A stretch of 64,000 nt of DNA from Sulfuritortus calidifontis (GTDB lineage Bacteria; Pseudomonadota; Gammaproteobacteria; Burkholderiales; Thiobacillaceae), in contig NZ_AP018721.1 in the NCBI RefSeq assembly GCF_003967275.1, positions 2,418,001 to 2,482,000 of the forward strand, given 5' to 3'. Below the pieces are notes generated by a model, which saw only the letters and a program-made list of their open reading frames with translations, was not told the DNA's origin and made no database searches. The first letter of the stretch is position 1. Every line of letters starts with the position of its first letter. Positions 56,860-64,000 of the stretch are shown here, in pieces. The translations under genes and the position numbers were made by a program.

Positions 56860-59800
56860 TCAATACAGTTCCCGCCGCAGGATCACCCGCTCCGAACCAT
56901 GGCGCTTGCCGAAGGCGGCGCGGGCGCGCGGGTTGTCGTCCAGCCAGTCGCCATCCGTCGCCTGGTCGATGCCGTCCCAGTTGTACTTGAGCCAGGCCGG
57001 GGCATCGAGCACGAGATCGAGATAGCCGAAGTTACCTGCCCCCGGGGCGCTGAGCGTCAGCGAAAAGAGGCCGTCGGCGATCGGCGGCGGGTTGAGCAGC
57101 GGCGCCGTCTCCCCGGCCGCCAGCTGGTTGACGCCCGACTCGGGATAGAAGGTCAGGCCGGGGCTCAGGGGCGAGGTCTGGGCCACGGCCGCCAGCGCCG
57201 GGATCGCGCTGCAGTCGTCGTCGCCGTGGGTCACCATGCCGGTGCCATCCCAGTATTGCACGCTGGCCTGGATCGGCAGGGCCAGACGCTCGGAACCGGT
57301 GGCGTTGGCCAGGCGCAGGCGGCCGAAGCGCAAGAGGCCGCCGGCGATCTGTTGATGGTCGTTGCCCGGCGTGGCATCGGTATCGGCATCCAGATCGGCC
57401 GGTAGCAGGGTGACGCCATCGCCATCGACCGGCCGCGCGGTGAGCTTGAAATCGGGATAAGGGCCGTCCGGCCGCACCGGCCGGGCCCCGTCCGATTTGC
57501 TCACCGTGCCGTCCAGGCGGCGTACCCGGAACAGCCCGCTGAAGTCGGCCTGCCCGCCGTCCGACCAGTCACCCGTCAGCGCGGCCGGCAGCGCCAGGCG
57601 CGCGGCCACGTCATCGGGCGCCAGATTGAGCGGGGCGAAATTGAAGGCGGCCACGCTGGTCGGCGCCAGCTTGGCGAAGCCGTCTTTGTAGTTGTAGGTA
57701 CGCAGGCCGCTGGCGTTGTTGGCGGTCAGGCTGAAGTCGATGCCGAATTCCTGGCCCAGATAGGTAAAGGCGGTCTTGCCCGCGGCCTCGCAGGCCGGGG
57801 TATGGGCGCCGCCGCTCAGTTTGAAGTGATCCGGCCGGAAGCGGCCGAAATAGGGCGTGGTGGCGGGATTGCCGAACTTGCAGCCGGGCAGGCCGGCGCC
57901 GGGCGCGGGGTTGGCAAAGCCGTTGCTGCAGCCGACCAGGGGATATTGATCGACCAGGGTGAAGTTCGCGTCGTACACGGCCTGGGCCCCGAGCCGGAAA
58001 TAGCCCACCTCGGAGTAGGTCGCGCTGTTGGCGATGGCGTTGCCGCCGGCATCGCCCGCCGTGAAGGCCGCCACGAGCTGGCCCGTCACCAGGGCGCCGG
58101 CATGGGCCTCGACCTGGCCCGGGTCGAGGCTGGGCACGCCGTTGTAGCCGGCGCCGCCGGCCGCGGTCATGACGAATGGCGCGCCGGCCGCATAGGCGGT
58201 GGCGCTGGTGCTGGTGCCGATCGGATCGGCATTGCGATCGGTGGTCACCGACAGGGCATCCGGCCGCACCGCGAAGCGGTCGCTGGAGCAGGCGTTGACG
58301 GCGCTACCGCACTCGCGCCGGCTGCACTCGAAGCGCACCCGCACGTCGCGATAGGCCGTGGCAAAGGCCGGCAGGGTGACCCGGGCCCGGCCGTTGTCGA
58401 AGCGCACGGTCCCGAGGTTGATGATGGCCGTCTGGCTGGCCGGGCAGTTGAAGCCGTCGATGACCTCGACCGGATTGGCGTTGGCATAGAGCCGGATGTC
58501 CACGTCGCCGTCGAAACGATCGGACAGGGTGCCGTCGCTGCGCAGACGCACCAGGTCGAGCTGATAGCCGGCCACGCCACGCCGCTTGGTATGCAGGTTG
58601 GCATAGGCCGCGAGGGGGTCGATCGTGCCCGGGACCGGCACGCAGGCGGGCGTGCTCACCTCGCAGGCGTTGAACTCGCGCGGCTGGCCGATCACCGGGC
58701 AGTTCACCGGCGCGCGCGGCGTGCCGTCGGCATTGAGCCCGGCATTCTGGTTGGCATAAAGGCTGGCGATCTGCGCGCCGGAGAGAACCCCGGCGTACAG
58801 GCGCATCTCGTCAACCGGGGTGCCGATGCCCTGGGCCGCGCTGGTGTCGACATTGTCGTAGGAGGTGCCCAGATAGGTCAGGTTGCCCGCCGCCTTGCGA
58901 TTGACCTGGTCGCGATAGAGACCATCGACGAACAGCTGGGTGACATTGCCGTTGGCGCGCAACAACACGTGGTGCCACCCGGCCGCCAGGGTGCCGAACT
59001 GGAAGCTGCCGGTGCTCGAGGCGCCCGACGCATAGACCCCCCAGCGGTAATTGTTGTCACGATCCAGAAACATCAGATCGCCACCGCCGGCCACCGAGGC
59101 CAGGACGTGATAGCGATGGGTGGTGACAATGGGCAGATAGAGCCAGGCACTCAAGGTCCAGCTGGTGCCGATGGGGATGCTGGCCGAGACCCAGCGCCCA
59201 TAGGTATCGAAGTTGGCCATGCGCTGGATCTTGCCCGGCACACTGGTGGTCAGGCCGTTTCTTGAGGTGGCCGGGTAATTGCCGGTGCTGTCGATGACCT
59301 CGCCCGGCGCGCCGGTATAGGCGCATTCATCGAAGCGGTAGTCCGCCAGCAGACTGGCCGGCCCCAGGGTGGCAGGCCGCAAGGCCAGGAGATGGCCGAT
59401 GTTGGCCGCCGCCGCGCTGGCCGTGGCGACCCGGTTGCCGGTCGGCGCCGTGCCGCCGGCATAGGCCTCGTCGGCCAGCTCCAGGGCAATGCCGTTGCCG
59501 GCCGGGCTGGGCGTGAGCACCTGCTCCACCCGCTCGATCATGGTGGCCGGCGGCGTGAGGCTGACGCCGCCGCGGGCATGGGCGAAGAGGCCGACCAGCC
59601 AGACGCCGCTCACCGTGGGCGTGACCGAATTGGCGGTAATGCTGGCGCTGCTGGCATTGGTCCGGGCGGAGAAGGCGTCGATCGGCGTGAAGGGATCGAC
59701 CCCCCGATAGGCGGCCATGGCGCCGACGCCGCGGCCGGAGTTGCTGAAGCGCCAGACCTCGCTGAGCGGATTGCTGGCGCCGGCCAGCTTCCAGAAGATG

Positions 59801-60069
59801 GCCTGGGTCAGGGTCGAACCGTTGTTGACCCGGCTGATCTGGTTCCAGCCCGCCGGCGCCGTGATGGTGCGGTTGCCCCGCACCGCCACCTGGGCGATCA
59901 GCACATCGTCGGCGGCCAGCCCCGCCGGATAGCTCAGGGTGATCGAATTGGAGCCATTGATGGCGGTCGTGGCCGAGGTGGTGCCGACCAGGCTGATGGC
60001 GCCCTGCGCCGCGCCGGCCCAGAGCATGCCGACGACGGCGAAGAGGGAAAGCCGGCGGATCCAGCGCAT
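56860..60069 (-). CDS. mshQ: MshQ-like large pilus-associated protein (LamG-like + DUF6701)
   Basis: A 1069-residue exported protein. Signal peptide at 1-23 (AAQG). Residues ~24-205 form a beta-rich domain. Residues ~210-390 resemble a LamG/concanavalin lectin-like fold (LSAWLYLP, WHHVLLRANGNVTQLFVDG, VDEMRLYAGVLSGAQIASLY). The rest matches the DUF6701-type MshQ region and has several paired cysteines (CSRRECGSAVNAC). It ends without an anchor. It sits after mshP by 2 bp, so it is in the minor-pilin operon and may be a tip-associated or adhesin-like component. The function is inferred. ATG 60069 is chosen for the signal peptide; upstream sequence belongs to mshP in another frame. Confidence 0.87.
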   Translation of the reverse strand: MRWIRRLSLFAVVGMLWAGAAQGAISLVGTTSATTAINGSNSITLSYPAGLAADDVLIAQVAVRGNRTITAPAGWNQISRVNNGSTLTQAIFWKLAGASNPLSEVWRFSNSGRGVGAMAAYRGVDPFTPIDAFSARTNASSASITANSVTPTVSGVWLVGLFAHARGGVSLTPPATMIERVEQVLTPSPAGNGIALELADEAYAGGTAPTGNRVATASAAAANIGHLLALRPATLGPASLLADYRFDECAYTGAPGEVIDSTGNYPATSRNGLTTSVPGKIQRMANFDTYGRWVSASIPIGTSWTLSAWLYLPIVTTHRYHVLASVAGGGDLMFLDRDNNYRWGVYASGASSTGSFQFGTLAAGWHHVLLRANGNVTQLFVDGLYRDQVNRKAAGNLTYLGTSYDNVDTSAAQGIGTPVDEMRLYAGVLSGAQIASLYANQNAGLNADGTPRAPVNCPVIGQPREFNACEVSTPACVPVPGTIDPLAAYANLHTKRRGVAGYQLDLVRLRSDGTLSDRFDGDVDIRLYANANPVEVIDGFNCPASQTAIINLGTVRFDNGRARVTLPAFATAYRDVRVRFECSRRECGSAVNACSSDRFAVRPDALSVTTDRNADPIGTSTSATAYAAGAPFVMTAAGGAGYNGVPSLDPGQVEAHAGALVTGQLVAAFTAGDAGGNAIANSATYSEVGYFRLGAQAVYDANFTLVDQYPLVGCSNGFANPAPGAGLPGCKFGNPATTPYFGRFRPDHFKLSGGAHTPACEAAGKTAFTYLGQEFGIDFSLTANNASGLRTYNYKDGFAKLAPTSVAAFNFAPLNLAPDDVAARLALPAALTGDWSDGGQADFSGLFRVRRLDGTVSKSDGARPVRPDGPYPDFKLTARPVDGDGVTLLPADLDADTDATPGNDHQQIAGGLLRFGRLRLANATGSERLALPIQASVQYWDGTGMVTHGDDDCSAIPALAAVAQTSPLSPGLTFYPESGVNQLAAGETAPLLNPPPIADGLFSLTLSAPGAGNFGYLDLVLDAPAWLKYNWDGIDQATDGDWLDDNPRARAAFGKRHGSERVILRRELY

Positions 60070-60071
60070 GC

Positions 60072-60497
60072 TCAGTTTTCCACCATGGCGCCGACCTGGC
60101 GCTCGACGTATTCGGCCGAAACCGAGGCCCCGTTCGGGCAGCGCGGGCTGGCGGCCGCCGGATCGTTGCAGGCCACGCTGGTGATCTGGAAGAGGCGGAC
60201 CGGCTGCCCGCCCTCGTTGGCGTTGGTTTGGCTGCAGCTCACCGTGGCGACGAAGCGGTTGAGCTCCCCGGCAAGGGCGATGTCCTGGGTGACGCACAGG
60301 CCGAGCACGGCCGCCTGGTAGATGCCGGCCTCGGCCCCGGCCTGGGCCGCCCAATAGGCGCGTTCGCCTTCCAGTTCCAGATTGTTCATCGCCAGATTGA
60401 TCCGCGTGACATTTGTCAAATAGGCCGCCAGCGCACCCAGCACCACCAGCAGAAAGATGGCCGCCGGCAGCACGAAACCGGTTTGCTTACGGCTCAT
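60072..60497 (-). CDS. mshP: MSHA minor pilin-like protein MshP
   Basis: A 141-residue prepilin-like protein. The leader RKQTG is followed by FVLPAAIFLLVVLGALAA, so cleavage after Gly would give Phe1. Position 5 is Ala instead of the usual Glu, as in GspK/PilX-type tip pilins, which lack the charge that locks subunits in register. The body has four cysteines. It overlaps mshO by 11 bp and is 2 bp from mshQ. Confidence 0.87.
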   Translation of the reverse strand: MSRKQTGFVLPAAIFLLVVLGALAAYLTNVTRINLAMNNLELEGERAYWAAQAGAEAGIYQAAVLGLCVTQDIALAGELNRFVATVSCSQTNANEGGQPVRLFQITSVACNDPAAASPRCPNGASVSAEYVERQVGAMVEN

Positions 60498-61338
60498 TGC
60501 TCACCACCACTTCGCGATACAGACTGACCGACTCGCCTTCGTCCGTCAGCTCCAGCCACAAGGTCAGTTGGCCCAGCGTCTCCGAGGCCCCCGGCACATA
60601 GGCGAAGCGGCAGCGGCTCACCTTGCTGGCCAACAGATTGTTGTTGCCGGCGGTGCTCAGGGGCGGGCTGGCCTGGTCGGCCGGCTGGGCCGCGCCGATG
60701 CCATAGCCGGCATAACGCCGCAGCTCGCCGGTGGCCGGATTGCAGGCATAGGTGACGGGACTGCGCACGACATGGAAGCGGCGGGCGGGCGATTCCATGG
60801 GGAAGGGCGCCCCGCCCGGTGCCGCGGCGAAATCGATCCGGCTCACCGTGCCGAGCGTGCCAGTGTAGGCGCGGCGATTGCCGCCCTGGTAGGCGTCGGT
60901 GTCGGCATCGAGCGCCAGGTTGTAGATGACGATTTCCGCGCCGGCCGCCATGCTGATCGGCGGGCCGAGCAGGTCGAAGCGGGTGTCGGTGCTGACCCCC
61001 CGGGTGGCGAAATCGAGCGGGTCGTCGCCGGCCGCGCCGATCTGCTCCCGATAACGCCCGCCGCCGTCGAGCAGGAGAAATTCCAGATAAAACACGCCGC
61101 CGTTCTGCCGCACCCGCACGCTGTTGGGCAGGGCCAGGCGCACATCGCGCGCCATGCGCATGAGCGCGGTGTTGGCGATATCGACCAGCACCGCGCGCCG
61201 GCTCGAGTCGAGATAGCCGCGCACCGGGTTGACGATGAACAGCGCGATCATGCCGGCCAGGAGGCCGACGATGACCATGACCACGATCAGCTCGATCAGG
61301 CTGAAGCCGCCGGCACGCCGCCTAAGGGTAGCTGGCAC
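60487..61338 (-). CDS. mshO: MSHA minor pilin MshO
   Basis: A 283-residue prepilin with a type IV leader (RRAGG, then FSLIELIVVMVIVGLLAGM) and Glu5 present. The large globular domain (~40-283) resembles GspJ-type minor pilins and matches MshO in length and order. It overlaps mshD by 17 bp at its start and mshP by 11 bp at its end. Confidence 0.88.
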   Translation of the reverse strand: MPATLRRRAGGFSLIELIVVMVIVGLLAGMIALFIVNPVRGYLDSSRRAVLVDIANTALMRMARDVRLALPNSVRVRQNGGVFYLEFLLLDGGGRYREQIGAAGDDPLDFATRGVSTDTRFDLLGPPISMAAGAEIVIYNLALDADTDAYQGGNRRAYTGTLGTVSRIDFAAAPGGAPFPMESPARRFHVVRSPVTYACNPATGELRRYAGYGIGAAQPADQASPPLSTAGNNNLLASKVSRCRFAYVPGASETLGQLTLWLELTDEGESVSLYREVVVSNEP

Positions 61339-61828
61339 GATAACCCTCCAGCACCGTGGACTCGCCGACCGGATCGGTCACGGTGACGGTGATGCGCAGA
61401 CCGGCGGAAATGGGCACCGGCCCGAAGGCGGCCGAAACCACCGCGACGTTCAGTTGGTAGTTCTCCAGCCCGGAGATCGGCACGTTGGTCAGATCGGCGA
61501 TGCCGGCCAGGGAAAAGCCGCTGTAATCGACCACATCGTCGAACAGCCAGCGGTTGGCCGGGGTGCAGGGCCCGGTAAAACCGCCGGGCGGATTGCTCGC
61601 CGCCTTGTAGCTGATCTCTTCCATCAGGGCCTGGGCGATGGCGAGCGACTGGCGCCGCAGGAGGGGATCGGCATTGGCCCGGGCGGTGACGCCATAGATC
61701 TGGAGCACGGCCGCCACCGCGATGCCGACGATGACGATGAACAGGATCAGTTCGACCAGGCTGACACCGGACTGCTTGGCGCAGGCGGGCGGTTGCCGGC
61801 GGATCAGGGAAGCGCGCTCATTGGACAT
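61322..61828 (-). CDS. mshD: MSHA minor pilin MshD
   Basis: A 168-residue prepilin. The leader is longer than usual (about 21 residues, ending AKQSG) and is followed by VSLVELILFIVIVGIAVAAV, with Glu5 present. It resembles GspI-type minor pilins. ATG 61828 is chosen for the 11-bp overlap with mshC; the upstream in-frame sequence is a shadow of that gene. It functions with MshO, MshP and MshC in pilus initiation. Confidence 0.85.
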   Translation of the reverse strand: MSNERASLIRRQPPACAKQSGVSLVELILFIVIVGIAVAAVLQIYGVTARANADPLLRRQSLAIAQALMEEISYKAASNPPGGFTGPCTPANRWLFDDVVDYSGFSLAGIADLTNVPISGLENYQLNVAVVSAAFGPVPISAGLRITVTVTDPVGESTVLEGYRASYP

Positions 61829-62240
61829 AGCCCGTTTCCGCATGGACGGTGAGCGACCGGACCAGGCCATCCTGCTCGGTGAAGGTGAACACGGCGGCGG
61901 TGCTCGGGCGCCCGAGCGCATCGAAACTCAGGCTGGACACCGTGGCCGCCAGGCTGACGCCACCGGGTGCCGCGATCTGGTAGGGGGCCTCGCCGGCGGG
62001 ACCGGGCGCCCCCTGCAGGCTCAGGCCGTTACCGATGAGCTGGACGGCGACCGCCCCATGCCGGGCGATGGCCTGCTTCTGGGCATAGCGCAAAAAATTC
62101 GCCGCCTCGTCGTAAAAGCCGCGGGCGGCGAAGGTTTCGGTGCTGGTGAAGCGGGACAGCCCGACCGCGGCCAGTATCCCCAGGAGGGCGAGGACACCGA
62201 CCAGTTCGATCAGGCTGTAGCCCGATTCACGACCGGTCAC
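61818..62240 (-). CDS. mshC: MSHA minor pilin MshC
   Basis: A 140-residue prepilin with a very short leader (MTGRESG) before YSLIELVGVLALLGILAAVG, Glu5 present, like GspH/FimT pilins. A segment FYDEAANFLRYAQKQAIAR near residues 42-60 is typical of this class. It overlaps the mshA stop by 4 bp. Confidence 0.87.
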   Translation of the reverse strand: MTGRESGYSLIELVGVLALLGILAAVGLSRFTSTETFAARGFYDEAANFLRYAQKQAIARHGAVAVQLIGNGLSLQGAPGPAGEAPYQIAAPGGVSLAATVSSLSFDALGRPSTAAVFTFTEQDGLVRSLTVHAETGYVQ

Positions 62241-62686
62241 AAGCAGTTGTCAGCGGAGCCGTTGTAGGTGATGGTCGGCGGGGTGCCCTCGGTATACGTA
62301 ATCTGGCAATTTGCAGGATTCTGCGCGCCATTGATCTGGATGATCATTTGAGTGCCACCCGACAAAGTGGTCGTTACATCGTCGGTGGCAGCATTGATGT
62401 TTGCGGCAGCGAGGATGCCACCGGAAGCCGCAGGATAACCGCTGACCATGGCCACGTTTGTATCTTCCATCGTGATATTGCCGTTAACGATGTTGCGCGC
62501 CAGCGCCTGGGCATGGGCGATGTTCGAGGCAGAGCGCACCGACCCCAGAATGGCCTGGCCTTTAGCGTGTCGAGCATCGCCTTGCAAATTGGCGAAGCGC
62601 GGCAGGGCCGCGGCGGCCAGGATGCCGATGATGACGATGACCATGATCAGTTCGACCAGGGTGAAACCGGATTGCTGGGTACGCAT
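62237..62686 (-). CDS. mshA: MSHA major pilin MshA
   Basis: The likely main pilin, 149 residues. The six-residue leader MRTQQSG is followed by FTLVELIMVIVIIGILAAAALPRF, with Glu5. NLQGDARHAKGQAILG near 33-48 is the MshA/MshB signature. Two cysteines near the C-terminus (NCQITYTEG and DNCL) would form the D-region disulfide loop. A strong GGAAGGAG box lies 8 bp before the ATG, fitting high expression. No separate mshB or mshF is found between mshG and mshC, so this is the sole major-type pilin in the locus. Confidence 0.92.
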   Translation of the reverse strand: MRTQQSGFTLVELIMVIVIIGILAAAALPRFANLQGDARHAKGQAILGSVRSASNIAHAQALARNIVNGNITMEDTNVAMVSGYPAASGGILAAANINAATDDVTTTLSGGTQMIIQINGAQNPANCQITYTEGTPPTITYNGSADNCL

Positions 62687-62793
62687 GTTCTGACTCCTTC
62701 CAGAAGTGGTGTTGGCTACCGCCAGGCTGCTGCAAGCAGTTGTAAGTATATCTACGTAATCGGCGAAAAAACGAGAAAACTTTAGGGGGAAGC
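62687..62793 (-). promoter_or_regulatory. mshG-mshA gap with possible pilin promoter
   Basis: This 107-bp gap is the largest in the msh operon. On the - strand it contains TATACT (62750-62745) as a candidate -10 element, but the -35 region is only a T-run. It then has CTGCT-tgc-AGCAG and the strong mshA ribosome binding site. A separate pilin promoter or a processing site is plausible; no sigma54 pattern is clear. Confidence 0.3.
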
Positions 62794-64000
62794 TCAGCGC
62801 CTGAGCATGGTTTTGCCCAAATCCCACAGCGGCAGGAAGACACCCAGGGCGACGATGAGCACCAGGATGCCCATGACCACGATCAGGATGGGCTCGATCT
62901 GGTCGGACAGGGCCTTCACCTCGTACTCGACATCGCGTTGGTACATGTCGCCGACCTCGTTCAGAAGACGCTCGATGTCGCCGGTCTCCTCGCCCACCGC
63001 CAGCATCTGCAGCACCACCGGGGTGAAGACGCCAGCGGCGGCGGCCACCCGGGTCAGGCTCTCGCCCCGTTCGACGCCGTCGCGCATCTGCTCGATGCGG
63101 CTGGCGAGATAAACGTTGTCGACCACCCGGGCGACGCTGGTCAGGTTCTGGGTGATGGGCAGGCCGCTGGCATGGCCCACGGCCAGGCTCTTGGCGAAAC
63201 GGGCGAGCGCCGCCTTGTGCACGATCTTGCCGGCGATGGGCAATTTGAGCAGGAGGCGGCTCCAGTGATAGGCCCCGGCCGGGGTGCCGACCCAGAGCCG
63301 GAAACCGATGACGATCAGTACCAGCAGACCCAACAGCAGCGGCCACCAGTGGACCATCCAGTCGGAAGTACCGATCAGGATGCGGGTGAGCAGCGGCAAT
63401 TCGACCTTGGCCTGGGCATAGACCTTGGCGAAGGCCGGAATGACCACGACGTTGATCACCACGATGGCGGCCAGGATGGCGACGACGACGAAGGCCGGAT
63501 AGCGCAGGGCCCCCTTCACCCGCTCGCGCATGTCGATCTCGAACTCGTAGTGGTGATAGAGACGGAGGAAGACCTCCTCCAGCCGGCCGGTGGTCTCCCC
63601 CACCCGCACCATGTTGACGAAGAAATCCGGGAAGACATTGGGGTAGCGGCGCAGACTGACCGACAGCTCGCGGCCGGCCGCCAGGCCTTCCCTGATGCCG
63701 TTGAGCACATTGCGCAGGGCCGGCTTCACCGCGGAATCGGCCAGCGAGGTGAGCGCCCGCAGAATCGGCACCCCGGCCTTGAGCAGGCTGTTCATCTGAC
63801 GCACGAACAACATCAGATCGAGGTCGCTCACCCTGTCGCCGAGCAGCTTGGGCAGGCTGAGCTTGAATTCGCCCGTCGCCTTGGCCGGCCTCACCTCGAC
63901 CGGGATCAGACCTGAGCGCGCAAGCTCGTCGGCCACCGCCTCGGGGCTTGTCCCTTCCTGCCGGCCGGTCAGCAGCTCGCCCCGGCTGTTGCGCGCCTTG
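62794..64000 (-). CDS. mshG: MSHA inner-membrane platform protein MshG (partial, 5' end outside window)
   Basis: GspF/PilC-family assembly platform. The reading frame continues to the window edge with KARNSRGELLTGRQEG, so only the first few residues are missing. Two T2SS_F domains are seen: the first near FVRQMNSLLKAGVPILRALTSL and the second near FAKSLAVGHASGLPITQNL. Hydrophobic segments lie near ALRYPAFVVVAILAAIVVI, WWPLLLGLLVLIVIG and IVVMGILVLIVALGVFLP. It couples the assembly ATPase (probably MshE, upstream beyond the window) to pilin polymerisation. Confidence 0.93.
   Translation of the reverse strand, partial: KARNSRGELLTGRQEGTSPEAVADELARSGLIPVEVRPAKATGEFKLSLPKLLGDRVSDLDLMLFVRQMNSLLKAGVPILRALTSLADSAVKPALRNVLNGIREGLAAGRELSVSLRRYPNVFPDFFVNMVRVGETTGRLEEVFLRLYHHYEFEIDMRERVKGALRYPAFVVVAILAAIVVINVVVIPAFAKVYAQAKVELPLLTRILIGTSDWMVHWWPLLLGLLVLIVIGFRLWVGTPAGAYHWSRLLLKLPIAGKIVHKAALARFAKSLAVGHASGLPITQNLTSVARVVDNVYLASRIEQMRDGVERGESLTRVAAAAGVFTPVVLQMLAVGEETGDIERLLNEVGDMYQRDVEYEVKALSDQIEPILIVVMGILVLIVALGVFLPLWDLGKTMLRR

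Overview
The window looks like a chromosomal segment of a GC-rich betaproteobacterium. The best guess is a Nitrosomonadales or Thiobacillus-like chemolithoautotroph. The hints are a tkt-gap-pgk-pyk-fba block with a class II Calvin-type aldolase, the Acidithiobacillus-type glutamate-cysteine ligase, a 107-residue 7Fe ferredoxin, and a complete-looking MSHA-type pilus locus. The species assignment is inference: no rRNA, tRNA or RuBisCO gene is present to anchor it.

Positions 1-22.5 kb hold an exopolysaccharide (EPS) region made of two converging transcription units. On the + strand (49-13179) lie a PIG-L deacetylase, a FemAB/CelD-like acyltransferase, five glycosyltransferases, a methyltransferase, a Wzy-like polymerase, galE, a small secreted repeat protein with its own promoter and terminator, and a second Wzy/ligase-like protein. 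On the - strand (22519 down to 13539) lie a degenerate GGDEF/EAL protein resembling the c-di-GMP receptor LapD, a WecA-like priming transferase, an outer-membrane beta-barrel, a Wza-type export protein, a fused Wzc/BY-kinase, a PHP-type tyrosine phosphatase and a TPR protein. The converging 3' ends are separated by C-rich palindromic repeats. Together these genes would build, modify, polymerise and export a polysaccharide under c-di-GMP and tyrosine-phosphorylation control.

Positions 22.9-33.7 kb are mostly housekeeping: fdxA, divergent trxA-rho, then a - strand unit (rsmE, argA, a PhnD-like binding protein, a GGDEF-EAL enzyme, ybiT, a small lipoprotein), then a thioredoxin-fold protein and an inositol-monophosphatase-family enzyme on the + strand.

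Positions 33.9-42 kb are the central carbon block tkt, gap, pgk, pyk, fba, followed by purC. Three of its intergenic gaps contain a striking signature: inverted pairs of imperfect 7-bp tandem repeats, with a different heptad in each.

Positions 42-50.7 kb hold a CHASE-PAS-PAS-GGDEF-EAL protein, rlmL, a TlpA-like thioredoxin, apbE, gshB and gshA. gshB carries an in-frame insertion of a C-rich DNA repeat.

Positions 50.7-64 kb hold a - strand MSHA pilus operon in the order mshG-A-C-D-O-P-Q-I-pilN-like-J-K-L-M-N. mshG runs off the window edge. The operon includes a 1069-residue MshQ with a LamG-like region and a DUF6701-like remainder. Three GGDEF/EAL-type proteins in one window beside EPS and MSHA genes suggest a surface-attachment region tuned by c-di-GMP.
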